Assembly: GCA_903922735.1 (NCBI GenBank)
Contig: CAIXUZ010000060.1
Span: 263,883 to 316,830 of the forward strand
Direction of reading: 5' to 3'
Origin: an uncultured Verrucomicrobia subdivision 3 bacterium
GTDB taxonomy: Bacteria; Verrucomicrobiota; Verrucomicrobiia; Limisphaerales; UBA11358
Length of the DNA: 52,948 bases
The translations under genes and the position numbers were made by a program. Numbering within the stretch: the first letter of the stretch is position 1; every line of letters begins with the position of its first letter. A model generated the notes under the pieces. It worked only from the letters and a program-made list of their open reading frames with translations. It searched no databases and had not been told where the DNA came from. This document shows, one piece after another, positions 8,613 through 14,904 of the stretch.

Positions 8613-8640
8613 AGTTGGCAGTTGGCAGTGGGCGGTGGGC
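8613..8640. repeat. Heptamer array, AGTTGGC type, 4 units
   Basis: AGTTGGC, AGTTGGC, AGTGGGC and GGTGGGC in register, ending 12 bp upstream of the start of the cytidylyltransferase/kinase gene. The same unit is found at 33859-33879. Confidence 0.85.
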
Positions 8641-8668
8641 GGAGGCGGCACCGACACACGCCCTGTGT

Positions 8669-9436
8669 TCAAAAACCGCTTTCAGGCTTCCGGCTGAAAC
8701 CGAGGCGGAGTTTCTCCAATTCCACTTTTAACGGCAGCCAGTATTGCCGGTCCTGTTCCCGCTCGGCGGATTCCTCGGCCTGCAACGCCCGCTGCAATTC
8801 CTCCCGTTTGCCCGCCATCGCCAACGCCAGCAACGGCCGGGTGGAAAGCCCGCGCCGGCAAGCCACCGGATGCCGCCGGACGAGTTCCATAAGAATTTCT
8901 GACGTGCGAAGTTCCTTTAGCCAGAAACGGATTTGCGCAGGGTTGGGTTTGAGGCGGTTCTGAAAATAGTGCGCCTCCACCAGCCGGCGGATCATCGGCC
9001 AGTCTTTGTCTCGCTGGGTCTTCTTGGCCAGCACGAGGTCAGGCAGCGAAAGCAAATCGCACTTGGTTCCATCCGGAAGCGCAATGGTCGTCCGCCGCCG
9101 CCACAGTTTTTCAAATGAATCCACGCCGCGCATTTTGGACATTACGTCCACGCGCATCCGCAGCGCCTCGGGATGACGGCAACGAAAATGAACCGCGTGG
9201 CCGCGCCGGAGAAACTTCAAAGCCGGCGGCGGGATGGCAATGGGTTCGGCCTGTAATTCACCCAGCGCCTTGCGCAGACGCGCCAGGTTGGCGGCGTCGG
9301 CGACGATGGCGAGGTCGGTGTCGCGGCTAAACTCGGCCGCGCCGTAAAACACGCACGCCTGTCCGCCCATGAGGAGGGCGCGGACGCGATGCGCGCGCAT
9401 CGAAGAAAGGACTTTGCGTATCGGGTTCGGGATCAA
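8669..9436 (-). CDS. Small nucleotidyltransferase-superfamily protein
   Basis: A 255-aa protein of the DNA polymerase beta-like nucleotidyltransferase fold, in the style of AbiEii/MenA and related minimal nucleotidyltransferases. The signature GG...S.D.D is present as MGGQACVFYG followed by FSRDTDLAIV (about residues 23-45). The C-terminal half is helical and basic and has no recognised domain. A TTG at 9436 is given as start because it keeps the first helix; an ATG at 9400 is possible. It overlaps the small upstream frame (9327-9557) by 110 bp. Roles in this superfamily range from antibiotic modification to toxin activity, so the function is open. The gene sits between polysaccharide genes but shows no clear link to them. 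Confidence 0.68.
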   Translation of the reverse strand: MIPNPIRKVLSSMRAHRVRALLMGGQACVFYGAAEFSRDTDLAIVADAANLARLRKALGELQAEPIAIPPPALKFLRRGHAVHFRCRHPEALRMRVDVMSKMRGVDSFEKLWRRRTTIALPDGTKCDLLSLPDLVLAKKTQRDKDWPMIRRLVEAHYFQNRLKPNPAQIRFWLKELRTSEILMELVRRHPVACRRGLSTRPLLALAMAGKREELQRALQAEESAEREQDRQYWLPLKVELEKLRLGFSRKPESGF

Positions 9437-9557
9437 GTGAGCCTCCGAGCGCGAGATAGGTTTGCCAGAGTTTCTCGCTTTCCAGCCAGCGTTGAATGGG
9501 GGTGAGCCGATACCATTCGGCCCACTCGTCTGCCACCAATTGTTCCGGCTGAATCAT
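9327..9557 (-). CDS. Small acidic/Trp-rich protein overlapping the nucleotidyltransferase gene
   Basis: A 76-aa frame. Its first 50 residues look like a real protein (WAEWYRLTPIQRWLESEKLW, then GGSLDPEPDTQSPF), while the last 20 or so, which overlap the next gene, are Arg/Pro-rich and look like read-through. The overlap with the nucleotidyltransferase start suggests translational coupling. The protein is unnamed. The pairing of a short gene with a minimal nucleotidyltransferase is reminiscent of toxin-antitoxin pairs, but nothing in the sequence proves that. Confidence 0.5.
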   Translation of the reverse strand: MIQPEQLVADEWAEWYRLTPIQRWLESEKLWQTYLALGGSLDPEPDTQSPFFDARASRPRPPHGRTGVRVLRRGRV

Positions 9558-9632
9558 ACAGGACAGATAGCAGATTCAAGCCTGACTGTAAAAAGAAGTT
9601 TTCAGCTTCCCACCGGCGGCCGGCCGGCCGGC

Positions 9633-9761
9633 TTAGGACTCCAGAAACTCGCCCCTCTGAAAACAAACATCAAGACATTCAACATCTATGCTGCGGATGA
9701 GGACATGGCCGCTGTGCACCATGTCGAAGCAGCCGCTGACAAAGACTTTATTCTTACGCAT
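9633..9761 (-). pseudogene. Truncated duplicate of the cytidylyltransferase N-terminus
   Basis: An ATG at 9761 begins a 42-codon frame. Codons 5-19, KVFVSGCFDMVHSGH, repeat the start of the enzyme encoded at 7455-8600. At DNA level 9703-9749 matches 8542-8588 over 47 bp with one difference, after which the similarity ends abruptly and the frame runs into unrelated sequence and a stop. It carries the HxxH motif but no fold could form. It is most likely the remnant of a second copy, or a recombination scar. Confidence 0.7.
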
Positions 9762-9831
9762 AGGTATTTATGGTCACTCGACACGAGGGACTGGAAATTT
9801 GAAACCTGAAATCATTGATTATTACTTTGAC

Positions 9832-10398
9832 CTATAATGGGCAAACACCGTGACGCAACCAGTAGCCAAGGAGTTTGGGATATTCCAAGCGCATTTGTTC
9901 ACGGATAATCTTCCGGTCCTTGGCATCATAGCCTAAATAGGCCGGCCGTGAATAAAATTGCAGATCGGGGGCGAGATGTTTGAAGGTCGCCAGCGCCCGG
10001 CGTGAATGATACCAGGAGGTCACGATGATCACGCGCTTGGCTCCCATCTGCCGGAGCAGCGGAATGGAAAACTTTGCGTTCTCGAACGTGGTGCCCGAAA
10101 GGCATTCCAGCAAAATGGCGGCGGCCGGCACGCCGGATTTTTTAAGAAGTTGTTGATTGACGAGTCCGTCACCGCTGCCGCTCAGAATGATTTCGGGCGC
10201 CTCGCCCGACCGAAACAATTCCACCGCGCGCTGAGGTCGTTCAACTACAAATCCACCGAGAACCACCATCGCTTCGGCTATCACGGGGCCGCTGTCCACC
10301 GTCAAAACTTGTTTCGGAAACAAGAAGGCCAGCAGCGCGAGCAAAACGAACAGCCCAGCCAGACTGATGGCGATGACAAACCGGCGGCGGAGTTTCAT
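9832..10398 (-). CDS. YdcF/SanA-like (DUF218) membrane-anchored protein
   Basis: A 188-aa protein with one N-terminal membrane segment (about residues 8-28) and a DUF218 domain facing the periplasm. Family landmarks are VVLGGF (about 46), the SGSGD turn (about 73), TTFENAKFS (about 104) and the ITSW-like VTSWYHSRRA (about 126), which in the ElyC/SanA/YdcF family lies near the putative active site. The biochemical activity is not known; homologues influence envelope polysaccharide and peptidoglycan precursor metabolism. Its position next to the exosortase and acetyltransferase genes fits an envelope role. Confidence 0.78.
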   Translation of the reverse strand: MKLRRRFVIAISLAGLFVLLALLAFLFPKQVLTVDSGPVIAEAMVVLGGFVVERPQRAVELFRSGEAPEIILSGSGDGLVNQQLLKKSGVPAAAILLECLSGTTFENAKFSIPLLRQMGAKRVIIVTSWYHSRRALATFKHLAPDLQFYSRPAYLGYDAKDRKIIREQMRLEYPKLLGYWLRHGVCPL

Positions 10399-10436
10399 TT
10401 AAAAAACAGTTGAACCAGGACGGATATCAGAGATCA

Positions 10437-10481
10437 GAGGTCAGGGGCGGACATTTTCGAGACACAGTCTCGACGCTACAA
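10437..10481 (-). repeat. TGTAGC-headed hairpin element (copy 1)
   Basis: Read on the minus strand, TGTAGC is followed by a perfect 7-bp inverted repeat TCGAGAC-TGT-GTCTCGA (10457-10473) and then AAATGTCCGCCC. The outer flank (GGTCAG, GGGCGGACATT) recurs at 33786-33808 without the hairpin. It occupies the gap between the YdcF-like and WcaF-like genes. It aligns with the two elements at 29502 and 29551. Confidence 0.6.
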
Positions 10482-10500
10482 CAATTGCCGAAGATTTCCG

Positions 10501-10577
10501 GTCTCCGGTCTCAGGTCTCAGGTCTCAGCTCTCAGGTCTCAAGTCTCAGGTCTCAAGTTTCCGGTCTTCAGTTCCCG
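10501..10577. repeat. Heptamer array, GTCTCAG type, 11 units, running into the end of a gene
   Basis: Eleven 7-bp units in perfect register: GTCTCCG, three GTCTCAG, CTCTCAG, GTCTCAA, GTCTCAG, GTCTCAA, GTTTCCG, GTCTTCA, GTTCCCG. The stop codon of the WcaF-like gene (10539) lies inside the array, so the last ten or so residues of that protein are encoded by repeat units. Confidence 0.95.
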
Positions 10578-11108
10578 CTGCTTGATAAACCGCGCCGGGT
10601 TGCCGCGATAAATACCATAAGGCTGCAAATCTGTCATCGTCACGGAACCGGCGGCGAGCACCGCATGACTGCCCACCCGCACTCCGGGTCCGACAAAGGC
10701 CGCCGCACCAATCCATGCCCCCTGCTCCACGTGGATTGCCTTGACGACCAAATCGAAAGTCGGCGATTTGTAATCATGATTCCCAGTGCAGAGAAAAGCC
10801 CGTTGCGAAAGGCAGACATGGCTGGCAATCACGATGGGGACCAGATTCAGCAGCCAGCATTCCTCGCCGATCCAGACATGGTCGCCGACTTCGAGCCGCC
10901 AGGGAAAATGAATATTCACGCGGGAGCGGACGACCACGCCGCGCCCGATTTTGGCGCCAAACAAACGCAGCCAGAATCGGCGAACCGCCGAGGGCAAGGG
11001 AAACGCCGGGGCGAAAAACAGGCAGCGCACCAGCACCCAAAGCGCCTCTTTAAGGCGTGAGGCGCCGCGGTCAAAATTGGCGCTGGAGAATCGTGACAGA
11101 TCCGTCAT
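10539..11108 (-). CDS. WcaF-type hexapeptide-repeat acetyltransferase
   Basis: A left-handed beta-helix O-acyltransferase of the colanic-acid WcaF group, cytosolic, using acetyl-CoA. Hexapeptide turns run from about residue 55 ([11 protein letters not shown]) to about 165 ([16 protein letters not shown]), with the likely catalytic His in CTGNHDYKS (about 110) and the terminal [10 protein letters not shown] that ends most members. The final residues [10 protein letters not shown] come from a heptamer array and are not part of the fold. It probably acetylates a sugar of the repeat unit. Its neighbours are the exosortase and the YdcF-like gene. Confidence 0.85.
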   Translation of the reverse strand: MTDLSRFSSANFDRGASRLKEALWVLVRCLFFAPAFPLPSAVRRFWLRLFGAKIGRGVVVRSRVNIHFPWRLEVGDHVWIGEECWLLNLVPIVIASHVCLSQRAFLCTGNHDYKSPTFDLVVKAIHVEQGAWIGAAAFVGPGVRVGSHAVLAAGSVTMTDLQPYGIYRGNPARFIKQRELKTGNLRPET

Positions 11109-11154
11109 GTAAACATTGTTTTGCGGATTAGGATATACTCGTCAAGGTCTGAAA

Positions 11155-12762
11155 TCAAAACGCCATTCTGCCGGCTTCCGGCTTGATGATTTTATCCAAG
11201 AGCTTTTCCAATGCGGTCTGAAACTCGGCAAAATCATTCACCCCCGAAATGGAAATTTCCAAACATCGTTGCCCCAGGTTTCTTTCCCCGGCCCAAACCG
11301 GGATGAATCTCTGCATCCGGCCCAGTATGTAAGCTGACAAGTCGCGCTTTGGCGCGCGGTCTTCCCACAGGCAATAGGCTAAAAAACCTCTCTGGTGGTT
11401 CCCCTTGACTTCAAAAAAACGAAAGGGCAGCGCCAGCCCCTTGACCGATATCGTCACCAAATCACTTTGCGCCACGATCTCCTGGCCGGCCGTTGGCAAA
11501 CAGGTGGCCGGGGTGTGCTCGCGCGCCAGACGCACGGCAACGGTGCCTGCATTCCAACGCATAAAGACCACCTGATAATCATGTTCGCTGGCCTGCCAGG
11601 CAAAATACTGCGCTTCGTCGCAGCGCAAAATCTGACGGGTCTTGGGCGCGATAAGCACTTCCTGCAAGTGAACATTGGTGGGCCAATCAACCCTCCAAGT
11701 CACCGGCGCCGGCAGGCGAGCTTCGTGCCAGCGATACCAGCCTTGAACAGCCGCTTCCGCGACCAGCAACCACACGCCCAAAGCCAAACCCAGTGCCACG
11801 TTGCAACGCTGATAGTCCACTTGACGCCAAAAGAAAACCTTGGGTTCCACCACTAGATGCCGATTCTTCGGCGACAAAAAATGTCCCGCCAACCATAATC
11901 CCGAAAAACATCCCAGCAACAATCCCACTCCGGTTGGGTCATGCCAGCGATTCATCTCTGCGATGCCCGCATGCGCAGCCACTCCCACCAGCATCATCAG
12001 TCGGACGAAGTTGAAAAACTGGGACAAACCGAAACCAATCAGGATCAATCCCCAGCGCCGCGCAGGATTCAACCGCCACCATTCGCCCAGGAACAGGGCG
12101 ATCATCAGCGTGGCTTGCAATGACCGGATGCCGCTGCACGCTTCGTCAATGCCCACCATGCCTTTGGCCACTTCAATGACATTTCCATGCGCGATGCTCG
12201 GAATGCCCAGCCAACCCATCACTCCCGTCGTCGCGTCGACGTCCAAGCGCATGAGCGATTGCGTCAGCGGATATTCAACGAAGGTCGGCCAAGGAACGGC
12301 CACCAAAACAAATAACAGTGGAAACACCGCCCGCCCGATTGGCAACCCGAAGTCCGAAAGCCGGAAATAAAGCAATGTGATGCCTAGCACCTCCAACGCC
12401 AGCGCCCAACTCACCAAGCGCCAATCGGGATTGGGTTCCTGCAACAGGCGGGTGGGAAAATAGAGTACTGCGCAGAGCGCAATGAGAAGATAGAAAATGA
12501 CTTCTGGCTTCTGACTTCTGACTTCTGACTTCTGGGTTCTTGGTTCTTGGTTCTGGATTCTGCGCCATAACAACAGGATGCACAGGAACGGCACGGCCGT
12601 GCCGTAACCATACTGCTCATTCAGCGTCCACTCGACGCGCAGATGGTTGATCAGCACCCACCATAGCCAAATCAAGGGAAATGCGGCAGAAATGATGGCG
12701 AATAATGCTGTTCGCCAAACGAATGCATCCGCCGCCTGGTTATCCTTAAAGTTGCTGGTCAT
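11155..12762 (-). CDS. Exosortase with C-terminal EpsI-like domain
   Basis: A polytopic membrane cysteine protease/transpeptidase of the exosortase/archaeosortase family, thought to sort PEP-CTERM-like proteins at the inner membrane. About eight hydrophobic segments cover residues 15-295. The catalytic triad is complete: Cys209 in EACSGIRSL, Arg254 in NFVRLMM and His274 in NRWHDPTG. The region after about 330 is a soluble domain with AREHTPATCLP, as in EpsI-type tails fused to exosortases. Residues about 68-88, between the second and third hydrophobic segments, are encoded by nine 7-bp units and add Gln/Lys/Glu/Arg-rich sequence. No protein with a recognisable sorting tail is present in the window, so its substrates lie elsewhere. 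Confidence 0.88.
   Translation of the reverse strand: MTSNFKDNQAADAFVWRTALFAIISAAFPLIWLWWVLINHLRVEWTLNEQYGYGTAVPFLCILLLWRRIQNQEPRTQKSEVRSQKPEVIFYLLIALCAVLYFPTRLLQEPNPDWRLVSWALALEVLGITLLYFRLSDFGLPIGRAVFPLLFVLVAVPWPTFVEYPLTQSLMRLDVDATTGVMGWLGIPSIAHGNVIEVAKGMVGIDEACSGIRSLQATLMIALFLGEWWRLNPARRWGLILIGFGLSQFFNFVRLMMLVGVAAHAGIAEMNRWHDPTGVGLLLGCFSGLWLAGHFLSPKNRHLVVEPKVFFWRQVDYQRCNVALGLALGVWLLVAEAAVQGWYRWHEARLPAPVTWRVDWPTNVHLQEVLIAPKTRQILRCDEAQYFAWQASEHDYQVVFMRWNAGTVAVRLAREHTPATCLPTAGQEIVAQSDLVTISVKGLALPFRFFEVKGNHQRGFLAYCLWEDRAPKRDLSAYILGRMQRFIPVWAGERNLGQRCLEISISGVNDFAEFQTALEKLLDKIIKPEAGRMAF
12501..12563. repeat. In-gene heptamer array, CTTCTGA type, 9 units
   Basis: CTTCTGG, three CTTCTGA, CTTCTGG, two GTTCTTG, GTTCTGG and ATTCTGC in register, 63 bp (exactly 21 codons), inside the exosortase gene. 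The coding strand gives repeats such as Q-K-S-E-V-R-S. It lies in a loop between hydrophobic segments. Confidence 0.95.
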
Positions 12763-12783
12763 GCCAATCCCGCCTGCTGTGGG

Positions 12784-13821
12784 CTAAGTGCGCACAATAT
12801 CCGGCTGGTCGATTTTCCCCTGCGCCAAAAGATATATTTCCTTCATCCGCTGCGCCGTTTGCGGCCAGGCAAACTCCTTTTCCACCCACTCCCGGCCGTT
12901 CAAACCCATTTGCAACCGACGCTCGCCTTCCATGGCGGTTGATTCGGACAAGGCCCTCGCTAGTTCATCCACCGAGGGCGCCACCCACCACCCGCACCCG
13001 CGCTCGGGCAACTGGCGCCATGGCGTGCCGGTGGTAGTCACCACGGGCAAAGCATGTGCCAGCGCCTCCACGATAGCCATGCCAAAATTTTCCGTATAGC
13101 TGGGCTGGAGATACAAATCTGCGCCTTGAAATGCCGCCGTCTTCGCCGCCCCGGTCAATTCGCCGGTGAATTCGACTGCCGGTTCCAAGGCCAATTCGCG
13201 CACCAGGGCCGCCACTTCCGCACGATGACCCGCTTCGTCCGGGCCGACGATTTTCAATCGCCAGCCTGCCGGCCGCACTCGCGCCCACGCCTGCACCAGC
13301 AACGGCAAACCCTTGACTGGGAAAATTCTCCCGACAAAAAGGGCCGTCCGGATTTCCGCTTTCCGCTTTCCGCTTTCCGCTTTCCGATTATGTAGTGGCA
13401 TCTCTACGCCCCAGGTAATCATCGCCGTCGGTGGACGCAAGCCGAGCTTCTTGAATTGTCCGGTTTCGCGCTCCGAAGTGCCGTGCAACACGGCGGCTCG
13501 CTGCAACAGCCGCTTCTGATACAAATGCCAGCCGAGCAGTTTCTTCATCCGCTTGTGCGCGAACGACCAGGTTTCCAACATGCCGTGCGGGGTGACCACG
13601 CAAGGCACGCCCCGCCGGCGCCACGCGATGAATTTCCGCGCCAACGCCGGCGACCAGATGCCATGCACATGCACGCAATCCGGTTGCGCGCAAGTCTCCC
13701 CCAAAGCGGACCGCGTCACCTGCACGTTCAGGGCGCGCAAGTGGGCCGCCAATTCGTGCGTGGCCGCATCAATACCACCCGCCCGCTTGGGCGCGGACAA
13801 TTCTTCAAAATGAACTTTCAT
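12784..13821 (-). CDS. Family 4 glycosyltransferase
   Basis: GT-B-fold retaining glycosyltransferase. The N-terminal domain has GGIDAATHELAAHL (about 16) and HGIWSPALA; the C-terminal domain begins with ALFVGRIFPVKG (about 163) and has the donor-binding EX7E region in YTENFGMAIVEALAHALPVV (about 241-260). Codons about 145-156 (RKAESGKRKAEI) come from a heptamer array at 13353-13387, placed exactly at the hinge before the C-terminal domain. The stop overlaps the start of the next upstream gene (13818) by 4 bp, so the two are translationally coupled. Acceptor and sugar are unknown. Confidence 0.87.
   Translation of the reverse strand: MKVHFEELSAPKRAGGIDAATHELAAHLRALNVQVTRSALGETCAQPDCVHVHGIWSPALARKFIAWRRRGVPCVVTPHGMLETWSFAHKRMKKLLGWHLYQKRLLQRAAVLHGTSERETGQFKKLGLRPPTAMITWGVEMPLHNRKAESGKRKAEIRTALFVGRIFPVKGLPLLVQAWARVRPAGWRLKIVGPDEAGHRAEVAALVRELALEPAVEFTGELTGAAKTAAFQGADLYLQPSYTENFGMAIVEALAHALPVVTTTGTPWRQLPERGCGWWVAPSVDELARALSESTAMEGERRLQMGLNGREWVEKEFAWPQTAQRMKEIYLLAQGKIDQPDIVRT
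13353..13387. repeat. In-gene heptamer array, TTTCCGC x5
   Basis: Four exact TTTCCGC units and a final TTTCCGA inside the GT4 gene. The coding strand unit is GCGGAAA and it encodes the heptapeptide G-K-R-K-A-E-S. The unit is identical to that of the intergenic array at 3004. Confidence 0.93.
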
Positions 13822-14819
13822 TGCCCCGCGATGATCTCACGGTATAAAGCTGCATATTGCCCGGCTACTTGGGATGCAGAATACTCGCGCACGTTTTGGA
13901 ACCCGGCTGAAACTATTTCCTGCCGTAATTTGGCATTCTCCAGTAATCGCAACATCCCTTTACGGATGTCCTCCACGCTGTACGGATTGACTAACAACGC
14001 TCCGCCACCGGCAACTTCACGCATCGGCGAGAGGTCGGAGGTCAGCACCGGCCGGCCCACTGCCTGCGCCTCCAGGATGGGCAGGCCAAAACCTTCGTAG
14101 GTGGAGACAAATATCACCAGGTCGCAGGCCGCATAAAGCGTCACCACCTCAGCCTGAGACAAACCGCAAAACTCCTCATAAGTCGTTCCCTGCTGGTCGA
14201 GTTGTTCGCGCTGTGCGTCCGTTAATTTTCCCAGAATGGAGAGTTGAATTGGTAGCCCAGCGCACGCCTCAATCACCCGGCCTAGATTCTTGTTATCGGT
14301 CGTCCCAATTTGCAATATTCGCGGCCGGCCAGCGGGCCATGGCTTGGGTCGGGCTGTGAACTCGGGAGCAACACAGTTTGGAATCACCCGGACTTTTCCC
14401 GCCTTCACCGGGCAGAGCGCCAGCAATCGGGCTTTGGTGAATTCTGAAATCACCGTGACCCGGTTCGCCCGCCAACAAGGCAAAAAGAGCCATAACCACC
14501 AAAATAGAATCCGCCGGAGCCCCCGGGCTTCTTCGATAAAACGCAGATCATGGATAGTCAATACCACCGGTTGGCGCCAATCCGCTAGAATTGCGTAATG
14601 GATGTCACCCGTCTGGTGGATAAGGTCGCATCCTTTCAAGGACCGAAACCAAAGCAGGTTGGCGACCAGCGATCCCAGGTTAGCCCGACCCCGCGGAGCA
14701 GTCGCTGACTTACACTGGACCCATTCTGGAAAAGCCGAGGCAATGCTGGAAAACAGCCCCTCGATGCTCCAGAACCGTCCCGGACAACGGTGGGCCAAAG
14801 TGACTTTGATTGATTTCAC
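13818..14819 (-). CDS. Family 4 glycosyltransferase (mannosyltransferase-like)
   Basis: GT-B enzyme. The N-terminal domain has the IHQTGDIHYA and TIHDLRFIE segments; VTVISEFTKARL (about 143) is the usual entry to the linker. The C-terminal domain has RILQIGTTDNKNL (about 185) and the donor site STYEGFGLPILEAQAVGRPV (about 258-277), which is intact. The start is GTG. It overlaps the following GT4 gene by 4 bp. It probably adds an internal sugar of the repeat unit. The 85-bp gap upstream holds a few degenerate heptamers (AGGTCAG, AGTCGGA) and no clear promoter. Confidence 0.86.
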   Translation of the reverse strand: MKSIKVTLAHRCPGRFWSIEGLFSSIASAFPEWVQCKSATAPRGRANLGSLVANLLWFRSLKGCDLIHQTGDIHYAILADWRQPVVLTIHDLRFIEEARGLRRILFWWLWLFLPCWRANRVTVISEFTKARLLALCPVKAGKVRVIPNCVAPEFTARPKPWPAGRPRILQIGTTDNKNLGRVIEACAGLPIQLSILGKLTDAQREQLDQQGTTYEEFCGLSQAEVVTLYAACDLVIFVSTYEGFGLPILEAQAVGRPVLTSDLSPMREVAGGGALLVNPYSVEDIRKGMLRLLENAKLRQEIVSAGFQNVREYSASQVAGQYAALYREIIAGQ

Positions 14820-14904
14820 AATAACAGCTTAAAAAGGTCAGCAGTCGGAGGTAGGAAGACAAACATTCTGCAACGCTGACATACTGACACGCTGAAAACT
14901 TTTT

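Noticed and set aside
7578..8963. A 461-codon plus-strand open frame
   Set aside because: Antisense to the cytidylyltransferase/kinase and nucleotidyltransferase genes, which have intact motifs. Product not protein-like.
9615..9632. GGCC/CCGG run
   Set aside because: A short GC-rich microsatellite (period 4) with no unit changes and no counterpart elsewhere in the window.
10501..10577. CRISPR-like repeat array
   Set aside because: Units are 7 bp with no spacers and no cas genes are present. It belongs to the heptamer family.
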